A stretch of 64,000 bases of DNA from Acuticoccus sediminis (GTDB lineage: Bacteria; Pseudomonadota; Alphaproteobacteria; Rhizobiales; Amorphaceae): the NCBI RefSeq assembly GCF_003258595.1, contig NZ_QHHQ01000003.1, positions 795,555-859,554 on the forward strand, given 5' to 3'. Shown in pieces: positions 16,915 to 25,980 of the stretch (positions within the stretch are counted from its first letter, which is position 1; each line of letters starts with the position of its first letter). The notes beneath the pieces are model-generated. The model searched no databases and was not told where the DNA came from. It saw only the letters and a list, made by a program, of their open reading frames with translations. Both the position numbers and the translations under genes were made by a program.

Positions 16915-17136
16915 TTAGAAGCGCGTCCCGCTCGGGACCGTGATCTCGATGCCGTCCCCTTCGGGATCGATCGCGTCCAGGACGATGACGAACGCCTCCT
17001 CGTCCTGGTTATCGTCGGTGAAGATCCGGATCTCGCGCGTCTTCGCCCCGGTCTCCTGATCGGTCACGATCTCGGTGACCGCGATCGTGCTGACCTCCGT
17101 CAGCTTGACCGTCTGGCGCAGCAAAGTAACCGCCAT
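16915..17136 (-). CDS. small beta-rich tail-region protein, unknown
   Basis: 73 residues starting MAVTLLRQTVKLTEVSTIAV, with an acidic middle (FTDDNQDEEAFVIVLDAIDP) and a short end. No family is recognised. It is encoded four bases after the fibre gene and before the sheath gene, so it probably belongs to the fibre-assembly group. It has no signal or membrane segment. Confidence 0.7.
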   Translation of the reverse strand: MAVTLLRQTVKLTEVSTIAVTEIVTDQETGAKTREIRIFTDDNQDEEAFVIVLDAIDPEGDGIEITVPSGTRF

Positions 17137-17139
17137 GGA

Positions 17140-18756
17140 TCAGCTCCCCTGCGCCTTCAGCGCCTCGATTTCCGCGATCAGTTCCTTGACGACGCAGAAC
17201 AGGACCATCGTCATGCCGGACGTATTGAGGACCCAGCTCCCGTTGCCCGCATCGAAGCGGACGAGGCGCTTGATCTCGTCCGGCATCGTCGCCCAGTTCG
17301 TGTCCTGGACGACCAGCCCCGCCTCGCGCTGACCGTCGCCCCCCTTGCGCAGGAACGAGCGCGCCGGGATCGCAGCGAGCGCCTCGGCGAGCGCGGGGGC
17401 GGCCTGGACGTCCTCCTTCGCCTCGGCGTCCGACAGGGTCAGGAAGGACCCGGTCTTGGAGTAGACGTCGCCGCTGAGGTGGACCTCGTAGCGCACCTCG
17501 GGATCGCCCGTGCCGCCATTGTTGCCGATGACCTGCTGCATCCGCTTGGTCGACGGGGCGGACTGAAGGGCCTTCTGGACGATGTTCCCGGTGATGCCGA
17601 GGACGAGACCGTTGCTGGTGGTCGTGGTCTCGTCACCGTTGCCGACGACGATGGATGGCGCTCCGTCGAGATAGGCAGCGATATGGGCGTCGGGGTCGAA
17701 GTTCGCGGAGTTCCAGACCGTCCACCATCCTTCGATGGAGTTGTTGAAGCGGCGGACGCGGACGTCGCCCGCCCCACCGACCATCATCTGGAAGCCGTAG
17801 TTGACGTCCTTCTTGAACGTCGCGACCGCGGCGTTCGGAGATGCCGGACCGGTGATCCAGGTTCCCTGCTCGACATAGATGCCGTTGTTCGCCGAGGTTC
17901 CGTTCGTCGTCTGGGTCGTCTCGATCCGTTGAAGCGTGGCGGCGGTGCCGCTGCGAACGGCTTCCTCGAACAGCGTCCCGTATTGGGACGACAGCGCCGT
18001 GACCGTGCTCTGCACTGATGCCAGCGTGGCACCCTGCGAATTCACCGTGGAGATGAGGGTCGAGATCTGACCGCTGTGCGTCCCGATGGTCGTCGAGTGC
18101 CCGCCCACCGTTCCGCTGAGGGACGAGATGGTGGCCTGGGCGGTGACGAGATCATCGGACACGCCGGTGACGGTGACAGCGAGCGCATTGAGGTCGCTCT
18201 CGACGTCCGCGATCAGCCCCGTCACCGTCGCTTCCGACGCCGCCACCGTAGCGTCGACATAGCCCTCGGTCGCGCCCGAAGGCACCGCCGGCGTGATCGT
18301 CCAGTCCGCGAAGCTGCCGGCGCCATTGGTGGAGATGACGTCCACCGCGAGCGAGCCCGTGTCCTGGTCGTAGGAGGTGAAGGTCACCTCCATCCGCGAG
18401 AGCGGCGCCCCCGTGGAGTAGATCAGGAGCGTGCGGGTCGGGATGAAGTAGGGGCGCTGCTCCGCCGGCACGACGAAGGTCTTGGACCCCGTCCCGATGG
18501 TCGCCGGCGTCGTCGACGTCGCGGTGAAGTAGGCGCCCGGGTCGGTGACCTCCAGCGCGGCCTCGATCGCCGGCTTCAGGACATCGTCGATGCGCGTGAG
18601 CCCGAGCTCGACGATCGCCGTCTCGGTCTCCTGGAGGGAGATGCGCTGCTCCTCCAGCGTGTTGAGGCGGAGGCTCAGGTCCCGCATCCGCCGGTTCAAC
18701 GATGCCCGGTCGAGTGTCTCACCGGCGGAGAACTCGAGCTGTGCCAGCGCGCTCAA
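17140..18756 (-). CDS. tail fibre with C-terminal S74 autocleaving chaperone
   Basis: 538 residues. The N-terminal 60 residues (SLNRRMRDLSLRLNTLEEQR) form a coiled coil that should attach the fibre. The middle is Ser/Thr-rich with coiled-coil repeats (TISSLSGTVGGHSTTIGTHS). A segment near 270-350 (NNGIYVEQGTWITGPASPNA) looks like a fibre beta domain. The last 105 residues, starting at TLSDAEAKEDVQAAPALAEA, carry the SD..xK..V signature of the peptidase S74 intramolecular chaperone, in which trimerisation triggers self-cleavage before the Ser-Asp pair. VKELIAEIEALKAQ at the end is the usual trimer coiled coil. Cleavage would release a 430-residue mature fibre. Confidence 0.85.
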   Translation of the reverse strand: MSALAQLEFSAGETLDRASLNRRMRDLSLRLNTLEEQRISLQETETAIVELGLTRIDDVLKPAIEAALEVTDPGAYFTATSTTPATIGTGSKTFVVPAEQRPYFIPTRTLLIYSTGAPLSRMEVTFTSYDQDTGSLAVDVISTNGAGSFADWTITPAVPSGATEGYVDATVAASEATVTGLIADVESDLNALAVTVTGVSDDLVTAQATISSLSGTVGGHSTTIGTHSGQISTLISTVNSQGATLASVQSTVTALSSQYGTLFEEAVRSGTAATLQRIETTQTTNGTSANNGIYVEQGTWITGPASPNAAVATFKKDVNYGFQMMVGGAGDVRVRRFNNSIEGWWTVWNSANFDPDAHIAAYLDGAPSIVVGNGDETTTTSNGLVLGITGNIVQKALQSAPSTKRMQQVIGNNGGTGDPEVRYEVHLSGDVYSKTGSFLTLSDAEAKEDVQAAPALAEALAAIPARSFLRKGGDGQREAGLVVQDTNWATMPDEIKRLVRFDAGNGSWVLNTSGMTMVLFCVVKELIAEIEALKAQGS

Positions 18757-18944
18757 GGGATGGCATCGACGCGGATAGTCGCGATGACGTCCGCGCCGAT
18801 CTCCTCAACCGCCGAGCCCTTGATGCCGTACCCACGGCCGGGGAGCGGATGCAGAACCATGCCCGACGAAGGCACCTGCACCCGCTGGCTCACGGTCACG
18901 TAGTAGCGGCCCTCCGGCTCGATCTCGATGCCTTCGATCTTCAT
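18753..18944 (-). CDS. small tail-region protein, unknown
   Basis: 63 residues starting MKIEGIEIEPEGRYYVTVSQ, then VLHPLPGRGYGIKGSAVEEI. It is mostly short beta strands with no membrane helix. It overlaps the fibre gene start by four bases (ATGA coupling), so it is co-translated with the S74 fibre. It may be an adaptor between baseplate and fibre; the family is not recognised. Confidence 0.7.
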   Translation of the reverse strand: MKIEGIEIEPEGRYYVTVSQRVQVPSSGMVLHPLPGRGYGIKGSAVEEIGADVIATIRVDAIP

Positions 18945-18952
18945 GGTTCACC

Positions 18953-21274
18953 TCAGAAGGTCTGGTAGGTCATTTCCTCGACGGCGAAGACGTCCGCCGT
19001 CGCGACCACCGAGCCGGTCATCTTGAAGGTCAGGGCGCTGATCGCGCTCGTGATCTCCGTCGCGGTCCAGCTGAAGGTTCGCTCCACGCGCTTGTGGACG
19101 CCGTCCGCCGCCGTCTCCAGCACGCGGTCCTCGTAGCCGGCCGCGGCGTTGTCGTTGACGGTCATCGACAGCGCGTGATCGGCCGCCTTGAAGTGCTCCA
19201 GCACCACCTTGGCCTTCACGACCTGCGTGGACGGGACCGTGTACGCCTCCGAGATCCACGTCATCGCCGTGCCGAGCTTCCCGACCTGGACCCGAGAGCC
19301 ATTGAGCTGGATGCCCGGCATGAAGTCCTTGGTGCCGACGAAGCGGAGCCGCAGGTTCACGGTGATCGGCTGGGTCGACAACGGCAGCGCGGCCGCCTTC
19401 GTCAGCGGCACCCACTCGGAGGTGCCCTGGCGCCGGATCTCGGGAATGATCGACCCGTCCGGCGAGTGGACGTAGCTTGCGCAAATGTCGATGTCGTTGA
19501 TGCCGGCCGGAAGGGACAGATCCTTCATCCGGACGACCTCGGTCGTCTTCTTGAACTCGCAGGTCCGCAGCTCGAACATGACCTGCGTCTGCGTGTCGGC
19601 GAGTTCGAGGCCGCTTGCCGTCGAGACGTAGAGCGCGCCATCCGGGAACTCGTCGTCCGGCACCATCGCGATCTTGTGCGAGCCGCTCGAGCGAATGGCG
19701 AAGGCGTACCGCTTGCCCGGCTGCAGGAGCCCGCGGTCGAGGAACACCGTCGTGTAGGTCTCGAAATTGCCCGGCACCCAGGTCTTGATGTTGGCGTGGG
19801 TGCAGGTGCCGATGGTGATGACGCGGTCCGGGTCCGGGAGGCCGTCGCGGGTCTCCATCAGGGCGACCGTGATGTCGCCGGCCGGGCCCTTCTCGGTCAC
19901 CATCAGGTCGACACGGATCACCCAGCCGTACTGGCCGCTCGCGAAGGTCTGGACGACCTCGGTCCCGGAGACGATCTGCTCGTCGATCACCATCTCCTGC
20001 GAGAAGCCGGGCTCCTCGTCGTACCAGTAGCCCTCCAGGCGGGCGATGGTGCCCGACAGGCCGGACTGCTCGGCCGGGTTCGGCGTGAGCGACGTCGTCT
20101 CGTAGTAGGCGTCCGGCACAACGTAGGTGCGGCCGTCGTGGATGAAGGTGGCCCGGCGGTACTCGATCTCGGGGCGCTCCGCCCAGAAGCGAGCGTTCCG
20201 GGTCGGCGTGCGGCCGGCGCCGGCGCGGATGCGCATCGCAGAGCGCTGCATCACCTTGTAGGTGGTCGTCGCGAACTCGTACTGGGAGAGCGGCAGCGGG
20301 TTCGCCGTCGTGTCCTCGTTCCGCGTCGAGAGGCGCGCGACCGAGTTGAAGGCCGGGATCATGAAGCCGGACTGGTTGCTGACGTGGACCCGGTTCTCGT
20401 TCGGGTTCTCCAGCTCGAGTTCGCTCTCGGCGACGCTGGAGAAGGGGAAGCGCACACCGTCCTGCACCTCGGCCGCGTAGCTGACGCCGTCCGTGTCGCT
20501 CTCCTCGTCGTCGAGGAAGCGGTCGCCGCCGTAGGCCGCGTAACCGCTCTCCAGCTCGAGCCGCTCCTTCAGCAGGGCGATGTCCGACGCCATGCTCTCG
20601 ACGACCCACCGCGGCACCAGGCCGTTCACCGACGCCGCGACGCCGGACAGGTCGGTGCGGATCGTCGCGACCTGGTCGCCGATGACGCTCTGCACCGCCT
20701 CCTGATCCTTCAGGCGAAGGTCGAGCTCCGGGATCGAGGCGGCGTAGTACTCCGTCGCCGAGCGATAGGTGACGATGCCGGACGTGCCGAGGAGCACCCA
20801 GCCGATGACGATCTGGTCGGCGTTCAGGATCGGGTAGGTCGGCGCGGCCGCCTCCGTTCCCAGAACCACCGCCAGGGACGCCACGCGCGCCGACTGCATC
20901 GCGACCGAGGACGGCTCGGCGTCGCCGGTGTCCACGTCGATTAGGAAGTCGCGGTTCTGGATGTCGGTGTCGATGTCGTTCGCCCGCAGCACCAGGCCGA
21001 CCCACCGCTGCGTCAGCACCGGCAGGTTGACCAGGAAGTTGAAGGTGACGGAGACCTCCATCGCGTAGCGCTGGCCGCTGACGTAGTAGGACCCGGGCCC
21101 GACGGCGAGCGTCGTCTCGCTCGGCTGGGTAACGTCGAAGCCCCGCCACTTGCGATCCGTCGTCAGAAGCTCGGCCGCGATGGTGTCGAACTCGTTGCGC
21201 GCGAAGCCCTGGAGGTTGTTGAAGTCTTCGGCCAGCAGCTCCTGCCGCTCGCGGAACAATACCTGCTTCTGCAT
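18953..21274 (-). CDS. large tail/baseplate protein, DUF4815-like
   Basis: 773 residues. The N-terminus QVLFRERQELLAEDFNNLQG followed by GPGSYYVSGQRYAMEVSVTF resembles phage tail proteins annotated with DUF4815; this match is from memory and moderate. The centre has long beta-rich stretches (YVVPDAYYETTSLTPNPAEQ) and a region with PGKRYAFAIRSSGSHKIAMV that looks like a carbohydrate-binding jelly roll. The C-terminal third again is beta-rich. It lies between gpI and the S74 fibre gene, so it probably links baseplate and fibre or acts in receptor binding. There is no signal peptide, and the only start is MQKQVLFRER. Confidence 0.75.
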   Translation of the reverse strand: MQKQVLFRERQELLAEDFNNLQGFARNEFDTIAAELLTTDRKWRGFDVTQPSETTLAVGPGSYYVSGQRYAMEVSVTFNFLVNLPVLTQRWVGLVLRANDIDTDIQNRDFLIDVDTGDAEPSSVAMQSARVASLAVVLGTEAAAPTYPILNADQIVIGWVLLGTSGIVTYRSATEYYAASIPELDLRLKDQEAVQSVIGDQVATIRTDLSGVAASVNGLVPRWVVESMASDIALLKERLELESGYAAYGGDRFLDDEESDTDGVSYAAEVQDGVRFPFSSVAESELELENPNENRVHVSNQSGFMIPAFNSVARLSTRNEDTTANPLPLSQYEFATTTYKVMQRSAMRIRAGAGRTPTRNARFWAERPEIEYRRATFIHDGRTYVVPDAYYETTSLTPNPAEQSGLSGTIARLEGYWYDEEPGFSQEMVIDEQIVSGTEVVQTFASGQYGWVIRVDLMVTEKGPAGDITVALMETRDGLPDPDRVITIGTCTHANIKTWVPGNFETYTTVFLDRGLLQPGKRYAFAIRSSGSHKIAMVPDDEFPDGALYVSTASGLELADTQTQVMFELRTCEFKKTTEVVRMKDLSLPAGINDIDICASYVHSPDGSIIPEIRRQGTSEWVPLTKAAALPLSTQPITVNLRLRFVGTKDFMPGIQLNGSRVQVGKLGTAMTWISEAYTVPSTQVVKAKVVLEHFKAADHALSMTVNDNAAAGYEDRVLETAADGVHKRVERTFSWTATEITSAISALTFKMTGSVVATADVFAVEEMTYQTF

Positions 21275-21283
21275 GTAGAAGTC

Positions 21284-22564
21284 CTATTCCGTATCTGGCA
21301 ACAACGTGCCGAGCTTGAACCCCTTATCGAGGTTGATTGGGTCATCGACTGTCAGGTCGCGGTAGGTGCGGGTCCGGACCCAGATTTTATCGCGCGCCGA
21401 CTTGGACACCCGGACGGCTTCGAGGGCCGCCGAGACGCGGTCGGTCTTCACCGCGAGGCACCCGCGAAGGTGCTGGCCGACGAAGATGCCGGTCGGGCGA
21501 CGGGCCACCAGGCGCACATTCAGCTGAGCGTGGTAGGCGGGCATGCCGAGCCGGACGTGGCCGGCGAACGTCCCGCCGCCGCGGGGCGCCATCTTGTTCC
21601 GCCCGGCCTCGAACAGGTACAGGCGCTCGTAGACCTTGAAGGGCGCCAACGACGGCGGGAGGAAGATCCTGCTGTCCTTCCGTCCGTGAGGGTAGCTCGG
21701 CCGCGGCGTGACGAACTGACGGGCGCTCGGGAACGCGGACCCGTATTGCGCCGGGCCGCTCTCGACGACCTTGTCCGGGATGATGTTCACCGGGGTCGCC
21801 GACGGCACGACGGTCCGCTTCCGGACGACCTCCTCGAACTCGCTCACGTCGGCCGGCGTGTAGGTCGCCACGACGCGGCCGCTCGCCGACGAGGGGTCGG
21901 GGAAGCACCGATACAGAGGGCCGTTCGGAAAGCAGCCGTGCGCTTTCGCCGGGATGTAGGTCTCGACATAGTCGATCGCCGTCGTCCCGGTGACGACCAG
22001 CGTGCGCTGGGCGGTGACCGTCGGCGTTTCCTCGCCGGTGGCCGGGTCGTAGACGAAGGACCGAATGCCCGCGCGCTCGAACGCGGTTGACGCAATCATG
22101 AACCGATCGCGCCCCTCCACGTAGAAGCCCGCCCCCGGATAGACGCCATAGGCGACCTTCCCGCGGTTGCGCTGCTTGTAGGTCCGCAGCTGGCGGAACT
22201 GCGCCAGGTAGGCCGCGATCTCCTGCGGTGTCCGGGCGAGCCCGGCGTAGGCCGTATCCGGCGGCGTGCGCGCACCGACGACCTCGCCGCCGACCAGGGC
22301 GACGTGCGCCTTGATCCCCTTCAGGGTGCCCTTCAGCCGGTGCAGGCGGATGGCGTTGGCGACGACCCAGCGTTTCCGCTCGATTGACCAGTCGTCGTCC
22401 CAGATGTCGATCGACATCTCCCAGGCCAGGTACGGCAGGAGATGCTCGGGGATCCGCGCCGGGTCGCGCGCGAGGTGAAGCGGGACCGGGATGGCGCTGA
22501 GCGGCGCCCCGGTCTCGGCCAGCGCGCCCTCCAGCTCCGTCTGGTTGATGGGCAGCATGTTCAT
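21284..22564 (-). CDS. baseplate protein gpI (P2 tail protein I), extended
   Basis: 426 residues. The first 120 residues match the P2 gpI family: IPVPLHLARDPARIPEHLLP then YLAWEMSIDIWDDDWSIERK and LHRLKGTLKGIKAHVALVGG (family pattern P..LLP.LA..l.vd.Wd..w....R..i......H..KGT). P2 gpI is about 176 residues, so this protein has an extra 250-residue C-terminal region. That extra region is beta-rich and contains KAHGCFPNGPLYRCFPD and HVRLGMPAYHAQLNVRLVAR, and might be an adaptor for the fibre. It overlaps gpJ by four bases, as usual in this module. Confidence 0.9.
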   Translation of the reverse strand: MNMLPINQTELEGALAETGAPLSAIPVPLHLARDPARIPEHLLPYLAWEMSIDIWDDDWSIERKRWVVANAIRLHRLKGTLKGIKAHVALVGGEVVGARTPPDTAYAGLARTPQEIAAYLAQFRQLRTYKQRNRGKVAYGVYPGAGFYVEGRDRFMIASTAFERAGIRSFVYDPATGEETPTVTAQRTLVVTGTTAIDYVETYIPAKAHGCFPNGPLYRCFPDPSSASGRVVATYTPADVSEFEEVVRKRTVVPSATPVNIIPDKVVESGPAQYGSAFPSARQFVTPRPSYPHGRKDSRIFLPPSLAPFKVYERLYLFEAGRNKMAPRGGGTFAGHVRLGMPAYHAQLNVRLVARRPTGIFVGQHLRGCLAVKTDRVSAALEAVRVSKSARDKIWVRTRTYRDLTVDDPINLDKGFKLGTLLPDTE

Positions 22565-23448
22565 GCGCGGGCCGCCGTGACGTTGATCACCTCGACGAGC
22601 ACCACGCCGGCCTGGTCGCCGCTCGGCGCCACGTCATAGCTCGGCTCGATGAGGTTGACCGACACGACGCCCGGCACGTGCAGCGCGGCCGTGATGCCGG
22701 ACCGGTAGAGCACCGAGCCGATCGCCATGCGGCTCTCGATGTAGGTGTTCAGGGCCGCCTTGGCCTCGGCCACGATGACCGGCTTCGTCGGCGTGTCGCT
22801 GACGATCAGCTCGGCGGTGACGGTCGCCCGCACGACGCTCGGCGCCCGGACGGTCACCATGTCCGTCAGCGGCGCCACGCCCTCGTCGATCAGGCGTTCG
22901 CGGACCGCCGAGAGAATGGCCGCCGATGGGCGCGGATCAGTGCCGACCGCGCGGCAGGTGACTTCGACCCGGCCGGGCTGCGACTTGCGCACGTCCACGT
23001 CGAGAAGGGTCGGCTCCGCACTGAGGGCGAAGTAGATGTAGCCGCCGACAGTCCCCGCAGTGGAGAGGGCCTCGGGCGCCAGCTGCACGCGGCGCCGGAA
23101 GCGTTCGTCGGTCTCGCCGTCCTGCCGCTGCACGCCGTAGAGCGTGCCCAGCACGTCCAGCGCGCTCCCGACCGCGTAGGGCAACGTCGCATCGAGATAG
23201 CGGTCGTTGACCATCTGGCGCAGCACCAGCTCGCGGTAGGCGCTCTCCTGCAGGAGCACCGCGACCGGGTCCGTCTCCAGGACGAGGGTGTCGTAGGCCG
23301 GCAGATCCGGGTTCTCGGCGCGCGCTTCGTCCCACAGCTCGAGGAACCGGGCCTTCCGCTCGTCGAGGATCACCTCATAGTCGAGCGGATCGATGGCTTC
23401 CGGCGGCGTGAGGCTGGCGAAGTCGATGTCGTAGAAACGCTGCGCCAT
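22561..23448 (-). CDS. baseplate wedge protein gpJ
   Basis: 295 residues of the Baseplate_J family: YRELVLRQMVNDRYLDATLP then LGTLYGVQRQDGETDERFRR (conserved LA..yGv.R..ge.D..fR.R), and AEPTLLDVDVRKSQPGRVEV in the middle. It forms the baseplate wedge with gpI and gpW. The order W, J, I is conserved from P2. The start ATG at 23448 is 13 bases after the gpW stop. Confidence 0.95.
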   Translation of the reverse strand: MAQRFYDIDFASLTPPEAIDPLDYEVILDERKARFLELWDEARAENPDLPAYDTLVLETDPVAVLLQESAYRELVLRQMVNDRYLDATLPYAVGSALDVLGTLYGVQRQDGETDERFRRRVQLAPEALSTAGTVGGYIYFALSAEPTLLDVDVRKSQPGRVEVTCRAVGTDPRPSAAILSAVRERLIDEGVAPLTDMVTVRAPSVVRATVTAELIVSDTPTKPVIVAEAKAALNTYIESRMAIGSVLYRSGITAALHVPGVVSVNLIEPSYDVAPSGDQAGVVLVEVINVTAARA

Positions 23449-23461
23449 GGCCCGCGCCTCC

Positions 23462-23836
23462 TCAGATGTAGACGGTGAAGGTCGGGATGGTCACAGGCGC
23501 GACCTGCCCGCGGTCGAGGTGGCCGGTGGGATAGTACTCACCCGTCAGATCGAGCCCGAGGCGCCCGTCCGGGCCCGCCTGGCTCACCTGGACGTTCGTC
23601 AGGTTGAACCGTGGCTCCCACCGCACCAAGGCAACGTAGGCGGCAACGTAGAGCGCCAGGATGGTCTTCGTCGTCATCGGCTGGCCGATCAGCGCCGGAA
23701 GCTCCGAGCCGAAGTCCCGGCGCATGACGCGCGAGCCGATGGGGGTGGTCAGGATGACGTGGATCGATTGAAGGACATGGCTCCAATCTGTGAGCGGTGC
23801 GCCGGTCACCCGATCGGCGCCGGCGCTGTCCGCCAT
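23462..23836 (-). CDS. baseplate wedge protein gpW (gp25-like)
   Basis: 124 residues with the GPW/gp25 pattern: DWSHVLQSIHVILTTPIGSR, VMRRDFGSELPALIGQPMTT, and RWEPRFNLTNVQV. The RxFGS and W.PR motifs are characteristic. The protein is the lysozyme-fold-like wedge core around which sheath assembly starts. It lies between the small 69-residue gene and gpJ. Confidence 0.95.
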   Translation of the reverse strand: MADSAGADRVTGAPLTDWSHVLQSIHVILTTPIGSRVMRRDFGSELPALIGQPMTTKTILALYVAAYVALVRWEPRFNLTNVQVSQAGPDGRLGLDLTGEYYPTGHLDRGQVAPVTIPTFTVYI

Positions 23837-23842
23837 GGCGCC

Positions 23843-24052
23843 TTACCCCTCGGAGGAGGACGACGAACTCGCCGAGGACTTCTTCTTCGGCGGCGTCGGC
23901 TTCGTCTCGCTGATCGCACCCGACGAGAGGTACATCTTCGCGCGCGCCGGGGTGAGCATCACCTCGTCGCCGGGCGCCTGCAGCACGTCGTAGATCCACG
24001 TCTCGCGGAGGACGTAGAACTTCTTTTCCTGCTCGTTCGTCATGATCTTCAT
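23843..24052 (-). CDS. small baseplate-region protein, serine-rich tail
   Basis: 69 residues starting MKIMTNEQEKKFYVLRETWI. The ATG at 24052 overlaps the PAAR stop codon (ATGA), so translation is coupled; the second ATG three codons later is possible. The C-terminus is low complexity with Lys-Lys and a run of Ser residues. The central YDVLQAPGDEVMLTPARAKM is similar in feel to small phage proteins in which a residue list such as PGDEVxLxxxxAxYL occurs. The function is unknown. Confidence 0.65.
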   Translation of the reverse strand: MKIMTNEQEKKFYVLRETWIYDVLQAPGDEVMLTPARAKMYLSSGAISETKPTPPKKKSSASSSSSSEG

Positions 24053-24330
24053 CCGTTCAGGTTTATGACGGCGCCCGAGGAGGCGCGGGCGTGACCGCAG
24101 CTGTCGGCATCGCCGGTGCGGTTGGCGGGGATCCCGTTGATGCGGAACCACGAGACACCGTTCGCTGTGACGGTGGTGATGTGCGGGGTCGTGAACGGCG
24201 TGTGAGGCGCGACGGGCGAACCGTCGACCGCGACCAGCTTGCCGCCGTCCCGAAAGAAGGTCTGAAGGCTGTCGGTCACCGGCGCGCCGGCCGTGTTGGT
24301 GTCGCCGACGCGGTGGGCCTTGTTCGTCAT
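24049..24330 (-). CDS. PAAR-domain spike-tip protein
   Basis: 93 residues, MTNKAHRVGDTNTAGAPVTD then GVSWFRINGIPANRTGDADS and CGHARASSGAVINLNG. AHRVGD near the start, the PANRTGD turn and the CGH segment are the PAAR signature, whose His/Cys ligands hold the metal of the spike tip. In contractile tails this protein sharpens the gpV spike. The ATG at 24330 overlaps the gpV stop codon by four bases, and the longer upstream reading frame is excluded because it lies inside gpV. Confidence 0.85.
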   Translation of the reverse strand: MTNKAHRVGDTNTAGAPVTDSLQTFFRDGGKLVAVDGSPVAPHTPFTTPHITTVTANGVSWFRINGIPANRTGDADSCGHARASSGAVINLNG

Positions 24331-24812
24331 TCGGGGAACCAGTCGAAGCTTGGGGCGGTGGCGACCCACTTCTCAGCCTTGAACGCAATCGACCCGGTGG
24401 TGATCGTGATCCCGTCGCCGGTCGCGACGATCTTCGTGCCGCCGACGTCGAGGAGGACGAACTCCTCGCCCGACTTCGACGGCCGCTCGATCGACGTCTG
24501 CGGGATGCTCAATTCGATCTCGGCCTCGGTGAGGTCGCCGTTCTCCGACACGACGCGCACCTGCTGCCCGACGCTGGGCGGGAAGTGCGTCCGGGCGGCT
24601 CCCATGGCCTGCTCCCGCCAGGGGAGCCACGGCGTCCGGAGCGGCTCATAGTCGCCGCCCTCGGTGAGCTTCACCCGCGCGAGGCCCTTCTCGGCGTCCA
24701 CCTCGTCGATGGTGCCGATGCGGTTGCGATTGCGGTTGCGGCGCTCGTCGTCGGCGATCTTCCAGAGGATGAAACCGATGACGTCCTCGATCCGCGTCGG
24801 GAGCGCGGTCAC
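24327..24812 (-). CDS. baseplate spike protein gpV
   Basis: 161 residues. NRIGTIDEVDAEKGLARVKL at about 31-50 is the OB-fold that opens gpV spikes, followed by TPWLPWREQAMGAARTHFPP and PSVGQQVRVVSENGDLTEAE, and a C-terminal beta-helix stretch (LLDVGGTKIVATGDGITITT). The protein trimerises to the membrane-piercing spike. Being coupled to a PAAR gene is normal. Confidence 0.9.
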   Translation of the reverse strand: MTALPTRIEDVIGFILWKIADDERRNRNRNRIGTIDEVDAEKGLARVKLTEGGDYEPLRTPWLPWREQAMGAARTHFPPSVGQQVRVVSENGDLTEAEIELSIPQTSIERPSKSGEEFVLLDVGGTKIVATGDGITITTGSIAFKAEKWVATAPSFDWFPE

Positions 24813-25552
24813 AGCTCGCCCGACTGGCCGGCCTCGGCACCTATGACGGTGTCGATGGTGTCGGCTCCATCGGCCTCCGGGGCCACGCCGAGGGTCCGCG
24901 CGGCGCCGGCGGATAGACCGTAGCGCATCGCGATCTCCTGCCAGCCGATGACGGGCGCGCTCGGATCGAGCAACCGGCGGAAGAAGGCCCCATGCTCGTT
25001 CAAGAGCTGGGAGTCACTCGCCTCCAGGGCCTCAATCAGATTGGCCCACGCTCCGGTGGGCTCACCCGATGGCGTTGGCTCGATGAGCGGCCTCAGCTTC
25101 ATCGTCAGTTGGCGAGCCGCGAACCGCGTTGTCTTGGCCTCGGAAGCGCGGAGTGAGCGGTAGTCATCGTCCAACTTGGTGGACAGCGACTCCAGGATGT
25201 TTGCCCATGGGTTGCCTGGATCACGGAGGGCCATCCTGATCTGCCACTCGATGGTGTCGATCAGGCGCTCCATCTGTCCATCGGTGATCGGATTGATGTT
25301 CTCCGTCACGGGATTGCCGTCATCGTCAAAGCCGCTGACGGAGGCGAGCACGGCGGTTTCGAAGACGAGTGAGACCTCGTCTTCGGTACTGTCGTCGGTA
25401 TAGACGACGATGAAGGGCGCCTTGTCCTGCGTCCCCGCCTCGATCTGGTCGATGACGCCCATGTCGCTGTCGGAGACGTTTTCTCTTGCCGAGGTGCGAT
25501 TGTAGATCGCCTCCATCGCGGCAATTCGGATGGCAGCGCGGACGAGGCTCAT
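24809..25552 (-). CDS. hypothetical structural protein before the spike gene
   Basis: 247 residues starting MSLVRAAIRIAAMEAIYNRT. Residues 45-75 (FIVVYTDDSTEDEVSLVFET) look like a beta core, followed by helices QMERLIDTIEWQIRMALRDP and the end QEIAMRYGLSAGAARTLGVA. The N-terminal 110 residues recall tail-completion or neck proteins that act on the phage tail end, but the match is not firm. It overlaps gpV by four bases and follows the head-tail gene below. Confidence 0.65.
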   Translation of the reverse strand: MSLVRAAIRIAAMEAIYNRTSARENVSDSDMGVIDQIEAGTQDKAPFIVVYTDDSTEDEVSLVFETAVLASVSGFDDDGNPVTENINPITDGQMERLIDTIEWQIRMALRDPGNPWANILESLSTKLDDDYRSLRASEAKTTRFAARQLTMKLRPLIEPTPSGEPTGAWANLIEALEASDSQLLNEHGAFFRRLLDPSAPVIGWQEIAMRYGLSAGAARTLGVAPEADGADTIDTVIGAEAGQSGEL

Positions 25553-25561
25553 GGGCTCACC

Positions 25562-25966
25562 TCAGGTCTGGGGGAGGCTCAAGGGAGTGACGCGAAAGAC
25601 CAGGCGACCGCGGTGGCTACGCATCACCTGCGCGACCTCGAAAAGAGGCGTCCCGGATCGGTCCAGCGCTCTGACGTGATCACCGGTCCTGACATAGCCC
25701 GGCGCTAGCGCGTGCTGGATGCTCAGCGTCGCGTAGTCCGCGGGCACCTCGCCGCCCCACGCTTTGCCTTGATACGCGCCGCGCTCGATTTCCCCGGATC
25801 GGTTGGTCATCACCCCAGTCACAGTCGCAGATTCCCGGCCGGGATCGTCCCCCGGGAGATTGCGACTGTTACCGGGCAGACGCGGGACGATCTCGAACCG
25901 CTCGCCGAGCTTGTCGTCGATCACGTCCATGACGCGGGTCTGCCGAATTTGCAGGGACGTCGGCAT
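25562..25966 (-). CDS. putative head-tail joining protein
   Basis: 134 residues. It is a beta-rich protein with YATLSIQHALAPGYVRTGDH and RSGTPLFEVAQVMRSHRGRL. The position after the capsid and before tail genes, and the single beta-barrel-like composition, fit a head-tail completion protein (lambda gpFII position), but I cannot assign the family from sequence alone. No signal or membrane segment is present. Confidence 0.6.
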   Translation of the reverse strand: MPTSLQIRQTRVMDVIDDKLGERFEIVPRLPGNSRNLPGDDPGRESATVTGVMTNRSGEIERGAYQGKAWGGEVPADYATLSIQHALAPGYVRTGDHVRALDRSGTPLFEVAQVMRSHRGRLVFRVTPLSLPQT

Positions 25967-25980
25967 GACGTTGGGCCAGA

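Noticed and set aside
19094..20944. 616-codon plus-strand reading frame
   Set aside because: Antisense shadow of the tail protein in a GC-rich genome; no recognisable motif.
18948..21149. 733-codon minus-strand reading frame
   Set aside because: It is the out-of-frame shadow of the large tail protein; Arg/Gly/Asp-rich composition and no domain.
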